Shown: positions 46,290 through 56,289 of the stretch, piece after piece
Layout of the letters: every line of letters starts with the position of its first letter
How positions within the stretch are numbered: position 1 is the stretch's first letter
NCBI GenBank assembly: GCA_963920705.1
Contig: OY987237.1
Coordinates: 13,112,601 to 13,176,600, forward strand
Source of the DNA: Odiellus spinosus
Lineage: Eukaryota > Arthropoda > Arachnida > Opiliones > Phalangiidae
DNA: 64,000 nt
Direction of reading: 5' to 3'
Notes under the pieces: model-generated
Told to the model about the DNA's origin: nothing
What the model saw: the letters and a program-made list of their open reading frames with translations, nothing else
The model's database searches: none
Made by a program: the position numbers and the translations under genes

Positions 46290-47423
46290 TTTAGCGTGAT
46301 TTATTCGATATTGAAAAAAATCTATTCAAAAGTTTAAAATAAAATCCAATTTTTTTTTTAAACCGCGGCGATATTTTGGTGAATTTTTGAAAATAATTTT
46401 ACTTTTTCATCCTCTTGTTGAAATATAATATTCAAAAGGTTCAAATACCTATTCAAATCGTGAACTATAGTTCGTTCCTGCCTTTGACGGAACTAAAACC
46501 TAAATATAAAATCAATCACCCCCATCTTGCCAAGAGCGTGCGTGTTTCGAAGAAGTCGTGTTGAAATAAACGATATATTTGAATTTAAACATTGGATATC
46601 AATCCGCCACCCCTTTCCCTTTAATATCAACTTAATTTGAACAACGAAGAATATAAAAAAGTTGCGAATCGGTTGATACATAGTATAAAAAATAAAAATA
46701 TGAATGTACGTTTTCAATTCAAATCGCGAGCTATTTCATTCCCGCCTTTAATAGTATTAAATATAAAATAAATCTATCTTCTTCCCACGCTAGAAAATTA
46801 GTTAAAGAAAGGTTTATGGTTTACTGTCCGTCCTTCCCAAAAAAAACTAGAATGAAATGGCCCAAAAAATGGTCTATTTCAATTCAAATCGCGAGCTATT
46901 TCGTTCCTGCCTATGAATGAATTTAAAAATAAAGTTAATGCGTCAGATATGTTATAAAAGGTTGTAGCTTCACGCTACCTTATTTTGAATCGAAAAGGCT
47001 AATGTATCTATAGCGTCAGCTGCAATTTTGCGCGAATAGACTGTTATATTCTAAAAAAAAAAAAAAAATCTTGAAAATGGCAGAGTTTTTGTGATGTTTA
47101 TGGTCCTATCGCGAGGGCCCCTTAAAAATATATCTATCTTGCAAAAAAAAAGAGGTTTATACTGGCTCTAACCCTAGTTTAAGATTATAGAAAGGGGCCC
47201 CAAACTTAGATTCTCAGACTAAAATATTACATTTTTTCTTAAACGACAATTTTCACGTTTAAATTTTTAAAACTATTTACGAGTGCTTTCGACACATTAA
47301 ATACAACTTAAAATAGACAAAAATTTATGATTATACGAATAGATTAACGACCCCCACCCCAATGAAATATAATTTATTATTTTTTTAGTTACTATCCCAT
47401 AATTTAAGATTTTTTTAAAGATC
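46290..47423. other. intergenic, no gene seen
   Basis: Loose repetition of AATTCAAATCGCGAGCTATT and similar phrases (46440-46920). Small ORFs only, none supported. Confidence 0.45.
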
Positions 47424-47834
47424 TTAAAGGGAGAATGCAACCTAATAACAAGTGATTTTTTTATCGATTCCTTATCGTTTAAATAGGACTAATCCACCCG
47501 ATAAAAAGTTTACAAAACAAATATTAAATTTAAAATAGGCTTAGCGGGATTCGTGGAGATCAGCTGAATCGTATACGTGTAAGGTCTAGCAACCAATGAG
47601 CGAAGATCCGTCGTTCACGCGAGATCTCCAGGAGACTTACAGTTCGCTAGACCTTACTCGCGAGGAAATCAAGATCTCCATGAATCCCGCTAAGCCTATT
47701 TTCCGGATAAGTTTTAAATTTATTTCTAGTTTAATATTTGTTTGTAAATTTTTTTACTAGTGGATTAGGCCTATTTAAAGGAATTTACGATAGAAATACA
47801 ATCTTTTGTCGAGTAATTTCATTCTACCTTTAAA
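47424..47834 (+). mobile_element. family A MITE, complete
   Basis: TTAA at 47424-47427 and 47831-47834, AGGGAGAATGCAACC to CATTCTACCT, with part of the left arm deleted after AAATATTAAATTTAAAATAGG. Confidence 0.9.
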
Positions 47835-48129
47835 AAACGAATTAAATCGCGACCGGCTACTGATGGAACCAAGGGGACTGGTATAGGGTTATATAGCGGT
47901 TTCCCTTGAAATAAAATTATGTCAAGTCATCGCTAGTCGTCTGTCACGCACACGGTACACGTTTCAAAGAGGAAATACACATTGACATAGAACCCAAAAA
48001 GCTACGCGCGCTAAAACCCTCCAAAAATATAGATATACTAGCAAGCTCATCCCTTTAAAAGTTACACTAACCCATTGACAATGAAAAAAAAAAACAAAAA
48101 AAAAACACTTTGAATCATTTAACAGAAAA

Positions 48130-48352
48130 GTGTTTTTCTTGAATCGATTTGAATCGATTTCTCGAAACTGCTTCGGATCCCAGTTTCAAACCGATTTGGC
48201 TTCAACAACCCAGAGATCAAACTACTCTAAATCGATTTATGAAGATGATATATTAGCAGATGATGCTTAAAACAATTACGAGCGATTTAAATATTGGTTT
48301 TATTTTATCGATTAAAATCGATTGGAATATACGATAGTGTGAACGCGACTTT
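48130..48352 (-). mobile_element. family C MITE, partial
   Basis: Diverged body (CGAAACTGCTTCGGATCCCA, AAATCGATTTATGAAGAT) ending ACGATAGTGTGAACGCGACT. Confidence 0.75.
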
Positions 48353-48747
48353 AATCAGAGTGTATTATTTCGTAATCAACCAGTCAAAAATGCCTAATTA
48401 ACACCGTTAACGTATTTCAAGCTTACAACAAAGTTGGCGGAAATGTTTGAATCATTTATAACGCGAAAAGAAAGTCAAAACGTCATCAAAAGCGCGCGTG
48501 CAACGATTAATCCCAGGATTATCCAATTAAAAACATCTCATTAATTCAAACTTCAACGATTAATTAAGGCTTAACGATTTTGGCGCGAAAGCTTTTACGT
48601 TAAATATCTTTGGAAAGTATTTATAAATCAATTAGGAGCGCGTAAACTCTTAACCAATGAAAAAATCGTTTCGTAATTTACTATCTTCAAGTCCCCGTAA
48701 ATTTAATTCAAATTAAATTAACCTTAAAATAAATATAATTAAAATAT

Positions 48748-48768
48748 GGCGGGAAATATTTTCCCGCC
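48748..48768. promoter_or_regulatory. paired E2F-like palindrome
   Basis: GGCGGGAAAT and ATTTTCCCGCC form a perfect inverted pair of the E2F/DP core within 21 bases. Further GC-containing words (TTTTGGCGCGAAAGC near 48579) lie nearby. No transcript start can be assigned. Confidence 0.35.
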
Positions 48769-48968
48769 AAAAAATCAAAACAAGAACACGCGACGCATAA
48801 AAACAAACGTTCGATATCTCGATATCACGCGAGAAAGTGGCGTGATTTGGTCTAAACTGTAGACCAAGTTGAGTACACGCGGTCGCTAAGAGACGCGAGG
48901 GGGCCCTAAACCCCTAAATTGACTACAAGATTCGGGACGAGAAACGTTGTAAACGAGAATGTACTCAC

Positions 48969-49171
48969 CGGGAGAAGAACCGGATGTCTCAATGCTTCGG
49001 AGGCTGAGTGGGATCTTAGAGGCTGAGTCGAGATCCGTTCGCTTTTCGGTGCTGAAATAAATCTGCCGGGGTTGGGCACCCATATTTTGAACGCCTGCTG
49101 CGGTGCGTCTTGGAGAAGCTCTAGCTCCTACCGGCGACGACGAGACTTTCGGCTCAACCGATTCAACAAAC
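48969..49171 (-). CDS. orphan internal exon, unknown protein
   Basis: 203 bases between an acceptor (CCTTTATTTCGCTACAG) and a strong donor (CCCG|GTGAGT). Only one frame is open: 67 codons (FVESVEPKVSSSPVGARASP, then MGAQPRQIYFSTEKRTDLDS). GC content is well above the surroundings and the peptide is Ser/Pro/Arg-rich, like a disordered linker. The exon needs an upstream exon ending in phase 2 and a downstream one starting with two bases; neither was found. The domain family is not recognised. Confidence 0.55.
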
Positions 49172-49201
49172 CTGTAGCGAAATAAAGGATATAGAACCTC
49201 G

Positions 49202-49430
49202 GTCAGTCGAGGAAATTTTGGGAACGGCGTTAGCGGCTAACGTCGGCGCTTTTCAACATTACACTCCTATATTCCAAGGGTTACGGGGCAGCTTCTCTTC
49301 ACTATCCGCGCCTTCCACGACAAACGTACGCGATCAATTTTCTACGCGTATTTTCAGTGTCGTGGCTGTAGTAAACTTACGGCATCTATGGGACACGATA
49401 GCCCAAAAACAAGATGTCTTTTCAGTCTAA
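49202..49430 (+). CDS. possible coding ORF, unknown
   Basis: A plus-strand frame of about 75 codons (EEILGTALAANVGAFQHYTP ...) follows CGGTCAG and runs to a stop at 49430. It is more GC-rich than its flanks. It is only 30 bases from the minus-strand exon ending at 49171 and therefore lies in that gene's presumed intron. It could be an exon of an opposite-strand gene, an old retrogene piece or chance. No family recognised. Confidence 0.2.
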
Positions 49431-49674
49431 AAATGTAATTTTAACCCTAGCATAACGTGGCTTTCTCTACGCGAAAGAATTTCAATCTTAGAATGAGAAC
49501 GGGTGTGGTATCGATAATCTAACACAGGTGATACGAAATATCGATTAAAAATCCTAAAATTTGAGTTTTGACTTAAAGGGAATATGAAATGGATTATGGA
49601 GAATTGTTTTTTCCAAGATTAAGAAACGTTTTATATAGTTCATCTATACTAAATCGATTGCGAATTATCTCTAT

Positions 49675-49973
49675 ACATGCGTTCATACTAAGCCCTGAAG
49701 TCGATTTAAACCGTTTCAAAAGGTTTCGCTAGAGTCGTGTGAACGGGAAACTGTCTTTTCTCGAATCGATTCGATTCGATTTCTCGAAACTGCTTCGGGA
49801 ACCAGTTTCATACCGATTCGGTTTCAAACAACCGATAGATGAAGCTACCATAAATCGATTTATAAAGATAACGCGTGAACACGTGACGCTTAAAACGATT
49901 CCTGGCGATTTTAATATCGGTTTGATTTTACCGTTTCAAATCGATTAAGAAATGCTAGTGTGACCGTAGCTAA
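49675..49973 (-). mobile_element. family C MITE, complete
   Basis: From GCGTTCATACTAAGCCCTG to GCTAGTGTGACCGTAGCTA; full body of about 300 bp. Confidence 0.88.
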
Positions 49974-49979
49974 TTATAT

Positions 49980-50418
49980 CCACAGTCTAGACAGCCTATA
50001 GTTCATATTATACGAAGATTTGGTTAAATTCTCGTTATTTTCGTTATAAACGTGCCAAAAAATGTATTCGAGAATTATTTCGGAATTATTAGAGACGTTT
50101 TTGGTAAAGTTTGAATAAAAGTAGGTATAAAATCCGGCCAATCATATTATTTTAGGCTTCAACAGCGCTTGTATTGCCCTAACATTTTAAGAATAGGCTG
50201 GCGTTTGACTCCCAAGGTCTAGGCGTCAAACGCCAGCCTATTCTTTTAATATTAGGACATTACAAGCGCTGTTGAAAGCTGAAATAATATGATTGGCCCG
50301 AATTTATATTTACCATTTGTTTCAAATTATACCAAACTTTAGAAATTAATTTAAACACCAAAAACGTGTACAAAAAATTCAAAAGCTGTTCCAATTTTAG
50401 CTCAAAGATTCCCTTTAA
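49980..50418. mobile_element. family J foldback element, long arms
   Basis: Large palindrome: CCAATCATATTATTTTAGGC, then CAACAGCGCTTGTA on the left mirrors TACAAGCGCTGTTGAAAGC and GAAATAATATGATTGG on the right, around a GGCGTTTGAC/GTCAAACGCC centre near 50218. The right end reads AAGATTCCCTTTAA, like the terminus of the J copy in the CNPase intron. Confidence 0.82.
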
Positions 50419-50507
50419 ATTATGATGCTGTCACAAATTTTTCACACAATCAAATGAAATTCTAGAATATCATTTTCGAAAAGATCGATAAATAAAACGA
50501 TTCACAA

Positions 50508-50763
<256 letters not shown>

Positions 50764-50972
50764 CAAAATTACCACCATAGTAAAAAAAAAAAAAAAAAAA
50801 GTATATATTATACTCTATGTAACAATGTCTGTCTGTCGGACAATAAAGCTAGGTTTTAAATGGAACGCTAACTACAATTAATGTAATAATTACAAGCGAA
50901 TGATATACAATGTTAAACAATGATGTATACAATTAAACTCGAAGCCCGCGATCTGAATTTCATTTATTGCGG

Positions 50973-51680
50973 TTAAAGGGAGATTTCATCCTAAAAAGTG
51001 ATTTTTTTTTATCGATTCCTTGTCGTAAAACTAGGCCTAATCCAACAGGACTAAAAAAAATTACGATAAAATATTGAACTAGAAATAAATTCAAAATTTT
51101 CCAGGAAAATAGGCTTAGCTGGATTCATGGAGATCAGCTGAATTTCTTCGATTGAAAAGTCAGCAAAGGCCCGTCGTTAAGGCCAGACTTTCAATAACAT
51201 TCGATTGGTTGATGAATGAGAAGAAATTCATGATCTTCTCGAACCCAGCTAAGCCTATTATGATGGTAAGTTTTAAATTTATTTCTAGTTTAATATTTGT
51301 TCGCATTTTAATTTTAAACCTACGTTTAATCAAGTTCCATAAGCAATTTAAAACATTTACTTGGAAAATAGGCTTAGCGGGATTCATGGAGATCAGCTGA
51401 ATTGCCTCCGTGTAAGGTCTAGCGACCAATGAGCGAAGGCTCGTCATTCACGCGAGATCTCCACGAGACTTACAATCGCGTTCGATTGGTCGCTAGACCT
51501 TATACGCGAGGAAATCAAGATCTCCATGAATCCCGCTAAGCCTATTTTCCGGGTAAGTTTTAAATTTATTTCTAGTTTAATATTTGTTCGTAAATTGTTT
51601 CACTAGTGGATTAAGCCTATTTAAACAATAAGGAATCGATAAAAAAAATCACTTGTTATTAGGTTGCATTCTCCCTTTAA
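50973..51680 (+). mobile_element. two family A MITEs in tandem
   Basis: TTAA (50973-50976) and AGGGAGATTTCATCC begin one copy whose right arm fades near 51306. From about 51355 (TTACTTGGAAAATAGGCTTA) a second core and right arm run to GCATTCTCCCT and TTAA (51677-51680). The two cores differ in sequence (GGATTCATGG versus GGGATTCATGG types), so this is not a recent duplication. Confidence 0.85.
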
Positions 51681-51772
51681 TTTATGATTTTAATAATATA
51701 AAAAGCTAAAAATAAAAATATAATCGAAAAAAGTAGTGACAGCATCACTTTAAAAGAAATACACATGCAATT

Positions 51773-51778
51773 TTTATT
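51773..51778 (-). promoter_or_regulatory. polyadenylation signal of Mos-like gene
   Basis: AATAAA on the minus strand 77 bases after the kinase stop codon. Confidence 0.7.
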
Positions 51779-51854
51779 GAATAAAATCTGTAGCAATAAT
51801 AAAGAGATTAAAAACCTTTTTTGTTTCGATTAATTAAAAAGTTGACTCTTTGTA

Positions 51855-54129
51855 TTAAATTTTTCGCAGCATTTGACAAAGTTCCGAAGCAGTGGGACGT
51901 TCATTTTCTCGAGGTGACCAACACAGTTGGGCGATGTTGAGGAAATCTTTCGATAAACCATCGTTAATCGCGGGCAAAACTGGTCTCATACCCATCGACA
52001 CAACCTAAAAACAAAACAAACACCCGTATTTAGTTTCAGCCTTGGAATTATAGTCGCAGTATCAAGGAGGATCAAAGAAAGAGAGGAAATGTGGGGCTGC
52101 GTTGAGTTAGAGAGAGAAGAGCCAACCTCCCACTCGGGTGGAAAGGGGGGATAGGAAATTCTCGAGGTAAACTGTTGTCACTTGGTCGCTAGCTAGCGCG
52201 TCTCATAAAGGATTCGTTTTACCCACGCGACAACATTTTACCACGAAACGTCTCTACCCCCGTTCTCCCAGAGTGGGAGTTTAGGCCGACGCAGTAGGAA
52301 CCGCGCCGTCCCCACATTTCCTCTCCTTCTCTGATCCTCCTTGGCAGTATCCACTGATGAGAGAGTTTGGTCATGGCCGGATTAAGGGGGCACCTGCCCC
52401 AGGTCGCTAGCAAAATGGGGGCGCCTAAGAAATCTGTCGATACTCAAATATACTAAAATTTGGACAAACTTGACGCTAGTTATTGAATTTGAAATGATTT
52501 CTGGGCGCGAAGCTATTGAGAGGGCGCGATGAATTAAAGCCTTTTCCCCGAGTGAAGGCGTCATGAAGGTTGGATTTCCAAATTAGGGGGCGCGTATAAT
52601 TTTTACCCCCGTGCGCCAAATCGTTTAATCCGGCCCTGAGTTTCGTAAATAAGATTTTCAGGGTCATGCTACGGAGGTTAGCCCCTCACCCCCGCTCCAA
52701 GACAAGTTCTTACCTTATATATGACGCAATGAGGCGGTTCCCCTTCGTAAGGCACAGTCCTAGTAACTAGTTGCCATAGTAGGATGGCCATAGCGTAGAT
52801 ATCGTCTTTGGTAGTCGATGCTTGACCCTTCAGTAGTTCAGGGGATAGATACGGTACCGTTCCCACCATGGTCTCGTTTAAGGCGCGTCCAGTTCGACCA
52901 ACTACCTCCTTCAACGATAAACTTGAACCGAAATCGGTAAGTTTACAAACACCGATCGACGACACGACGATATTGGCCGGTTTGACGTCACGGTGGAGGA
53001 CCAACATTTCGTGGCAATGAGATAAGGCGCTCGATATCTCAATAGCGCACCTGAATATAAAATAAAACCAAGGTTAACAGAGGTTCAAGGTCATGTGAAA
53101 ATGTATCGACGGAAAACGACTCTCCCCCCTCTCTCTCTCTCTCTCTCTCCCTCTCGCGAAACGAAGGAGCGTGTCTCGCCCGGCCGTCGCGATTTCGAGT
53201 CTGATTTACTCTATAAAGAATATACTGGGCTTTCTGTACAAATTTCGGAATATTTAGGGTGAAACCGTGGACTGAGAAAATCTCTCTAGCGGTTAAGAGT
53301 GGAACTAAGTAGGCGGTGCCAATATCGCGTCGAACTGTCTAGACAGCGTCAGGTTCACGTGCACTTTAATATGAATTATACCTTAATTTGAAGGTCCACG
53401 GTATGTCATTGTTAGGGTTAGTCAGAGACTCTTGTAGATTCTGATTTCCGGCGTATTCCATTAGTACAATTCGATTTAAATCAGATTCGTAGATTTTTAA
53501 AATCCTGACAATATTTTCGTGATTCAAATTCAATCCGTTCCAATCACCCTGTCGAGTTTCTTCGGCTTTGGTGACTTTTACAGCTATCTTTTTACCTAAA
53601 ATATAAAATATAAAAGTCCAAAAATTATTGACAATCATTGCAAACCAACCATTTCTTTTTTTAAATTAAAAACACTGAGGCCCAAAAAAGTAGTAATACC
53701 ATCTTTGAAACCAAAAATGACGTATCCGAAGGAACCTCTTCCCAAGACTCTCAACTTGGATTTCCGGTTAAAACTATGACTTCTCAACAATTCCTTACAA
53801 AATGGTGAATCAATTTCGGGTCCTTCATTAGGGCTATCTTTCTGTCCCAAGAATTTGGGTGAATCATAAACCCGATTGAAATTGGGTAATGGTTTTGAAT
53901 TTTCAACGTGTTCCCTATCAGACCCGTCTTTGGTAGTCGCGTTTACTTGTAATTTTTTTCGATCAACGGGAGGCGAAACGTTACCAATTCCTTGAAACAG
54001 ACGCCTTGGTAAAAAAATTATATTGGGTCCTTCTTTAACCATTGGCAATCTCGAAGAATGAAGTTGAGTTGTTAAGTACTGATTGCCTGTTTCTAGGGTT
54101 TCAATGGTATTCGAATTCTTGGCAGACAT
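51855..54129 (-). CDS. mos: Mos-like serine/threonine kinase, complete
   Basis: Four exons: 54129-53700, 53595-53382, 53050-52714, 52004-51855. Phases agree, giving 376 residues, within the usual Mos range. The N-terminal 125 residues are Ser/Asn-rich with no domain. The kinase domain follows: glycine loop LGRGSFGYV (129-137), ATP lysine in KKIAVKV (K150), catalytic loop HRDVKPAN (234-241), DFG (254-256), VPYLSPELLKG, and DDIYAMAILLWQLVTRTVPY. The phrases LNHENIVRIL, DVKPANIVVSSIGVCKLTDF and SPELLKG point to Mos among related kinases. Mos is the oocyte MAP3K that activates MEK-ERK in meiosis and metaphase arrest. The helix-C segment (GDWNGLNLNHENIV) looks two residues short and without the usual Glu. 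Introns 2 and 3 carry a family H repeat, a D element and a hAT-like element. No upstream ATG or acceptor argues for another start. Confidence 0.9.
52063..52343 (-). mobile_element. family D MITE, 281 bp
   Basis: Second D copy, inverted relative to 25095-25375 and of identical length. Exact 7-bp duplication GCAGTAT (52056-52062 and 52344-52350). In intron 3 of the Mos-like gene. Confidence 0.94.
52372..52638. mobile_element. hAT-like MITE, 267 bp
   Basis: Inverted ends CATGGCCGGATTAAG and GTTTAATCCGGCCCTG; 8-bp flanks AGTTTGGT (52364-52371) and AGTTTCGT (52639-52646) match at 7 of 8. CAGGGCCGGATTAA-type ends are characteristic of hAT elements. In intron 3 of the Mos-like gene. Confidence 0.85.
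53092..53350 (+). repeat. family H repeat in Mos intron 2
   Basis: Same sequence as 39440-39627 (GTGAAAATGTATCGACGGAA, long CT run, CGCGAAACGAAGGAGCGTGT, GGGTGAAACCGTGGACTGAG), with an expanded (CT)n. Confidence 0.85.
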
Positions 54130-54134
54130 GTTTG

Positions 54135-54645
54135 CCGAAGACTTGGCGCATTATATTAAATACTTAAAAGTTATTAAACTAAATATTTAAATTGAAGATG
54201 GATCTTAAAGACCGCGGTAATAATTAAACGCCCTTGAATTAATTACGTTTACATTTAAATTAATTTATGATTAAACTAATACAGCGATCAACTTGTCCGG
54301 CTCACGAAAGCTAAATTGTTGAAGATTAAAATTCGTGGCGATAATCATGGCTGATAAATAAATTTACCGCGACTATTTAATTGAGATTAACTAGGATTTA
54401 ATTTAATAATCTACCGAGCTTGAAATCAGAGATGTGATGAAACGAAATGGGTGTTATGTAACTAGAAAAGTAGCCAGGGGAATATTTTTATTTCAATTTT
54501 TATTTCTTTAAAAAAAATATAAAAATTTAAAGATAGGAAGGTTAAAAAAAAATGATCGATATGACGTCAATAAGCCTAAATACAGCCTAATTCATTGTTT
54601 TTAACGTTGCCCGAATACCCAATTGAAGTTAGTTTCCGGAATCGG
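54135..54645. other. 5' flank of Mos-like gene
   Basis: AT-rich. A full CRE-like TGACGTCA lies near 54563. No exon seen. Confidence 0.4.
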
Positions 54646-54652
54646 ATAGCCA

Positions 54653-54987
54653 CAGAAGCCGATGAAACCCTCCTTTGAAGTCTATTACTCCCAGGTCTTG
54701 TCTACCCTTCTCTGTATGGGTTATTCTCAAAAGGCGCGATTCGTACGCCTCCTAACGGTAGATGTTTTCGGAGCGGGAGCTCGTCGAGCGAATATCTCTA
54801 GCAGCCTTGGAGTTCGTCCAAAAAACGTCGTCGTTTGTGGAGAGAGAATTTCCAATTTTCCGTAGACAGGGGGGATGAAGTAGGACCCCTTCTAACTCGT
54901 AAAATTGTGAATTTTACCCATACAGAGAGGAGCGCTATATCGAACATTGGAGTAGTAGACTTCAAAGGAGGGTTTCATCGGCTTCTG
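54653..54987 (-). mobile_element. family B MITE, complete
   Basis: 335 bp with the exact 7-bp duplication ATAGCCA (54646-54652 and 54988-54994), about 520 bases upstream of the Mos start codon. Confidence 0.94.
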
Positions 54988-54999
54988 ATAGCCATTATC

Positions 55000-55735
55000 T
55001 TCTGGTATTCATATTTTTTCAGATATTTTTATTTTCCGATTGATTGTTGGCGAATAATCAAACGCGAGTCGTAAATGTATGTTCTGTTTATTCGAAGCTT
55101 TATCTATTAAACGAGTTACTCGAATTAAAACTTAATACGATGGATTAGAAAATTAACATTCTCAGAACTCGTGGAAAATAAAATATATTTCAAATTAATT
55201 AAAATTAAAAGAAAATGAATCAAACCAAACTTTTAGGTTTAAATATTATCTATTATTTTTGGAGTAAATCAATTTTAAAATGTTATTATCCGAACGTATA
55301 ACTCGGATAATATTCTAGGATAAGTTGCCATTATCATAGGATAAAAAGAGATCATCTTGTTTTTTTTTTATCTTTGGATAATTTACCTGGATTGATAAAT
55401 AGTATATTTTTAACCAAATAGATATTATCTGTAGGTTATAAAATTAATTAAAGTTAAACCAATTCTAATTGAATTGAGACTGAGTTAATTCTGTTCCTTT
55501 ACGTCAGAGTTTAACTTTTCTGATAGCGTTAATTTAATTTCTGTTTCAGTTTGTTTTCTGAAACCCAGAATTATAATTATTTTTCATCCAGGAGTCATAT
55601 TCTAAAAAATAAATTGTACCCTAGATTGGGTATTCCTGTCTTATTAATTTCCCTTCGACCTTAGAGTAAAATTTCCCGTAATAAAAAAGTGTTGAACTTT
55701 TAAAACTTTTAAAAGTCGTCTTCTAAAAATTTACC
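55000..55735. other. intergenic, no gene seen
   Basis: AT-rich with no exon, RNA gene or recognised repeat. Confidence 0.5.
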
Positions 55736-56177
55736 TTAAAGGAAGAATGCAACCTAACAAGTGATTTTTTTTATCGATTCCTCATTGTTCAAAAAGGCCT
55801 AATCCACCAGTGAAAAAAATTACGAACAAATATTAAACTAGAAATAAATTTAAAACTTCCCCGGAAAAATAGGCTTAGCAGGGTTCGTAGAGATCCTGAT
55901 TTCCTCGCGTGAAAGATCTAGCGACCAATCGAACGCGATTGTAAGTCTCGTGGAGATCTCGCGTGAACGACGGGCCTTCGCTCATTGGTCGCTAGACCTT
56001 ACACGGAGGAAATTCAGCTGATCTCCGTGAATCCGGCTAAGACTATTTTCCGGGTAAGTTTTAAATTTATTTCTAGTTTAGTATTTGTTTCGTAAACTTT
56101 TTATCGGTGGATTAGGCCTATTTAAATGATAAGGAATCGATGAAAAATCAAGTTATTAGGTTGCATTCTCCCTTTAA
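55736..56177 (+). mobile_element. family A MITE, complete
   Basis: TTAA at 55736-55739 and 56174-56177, AGGAAGAATGCAACC to GCATTCTCCCT. It ends 113 bases from the CNPase stop codon, in or next to its 3' UTR. Confidence 0.93.
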
Positions 56178-56199
56178 TAAGATTACTAACACATGGAAA

Positions 56200-56205
56200 T
56201 TTATT
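56200..56205 (-). promoter_or_regulatory. CNPase polyadenylation signal
   Basis: AATAAA on the minus strand 85 bases after the stop codon. Confidence 0.65.
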
Positions 56206-56289
56206 TCCAAGAGTTTTTGTTGAATTTCTTTCACTTTTGAGATAAGTGATGTCAGTGTGGTGCGTTAATAGTCTTAGATTTTAATTAAC

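Noticed and set aside
51152..51447. Two overlapping ORFs of 82 and 95 residues on opposite strands
   Set aside because: Both lie in tandem family A elements and recur in other copies (for example 62669-62941).
52219..52667. Overlapping minus-strand ORFs within the Mos-like gene
   Set aside because: They fall in intron 3, inside a D element and a hAT-like element.
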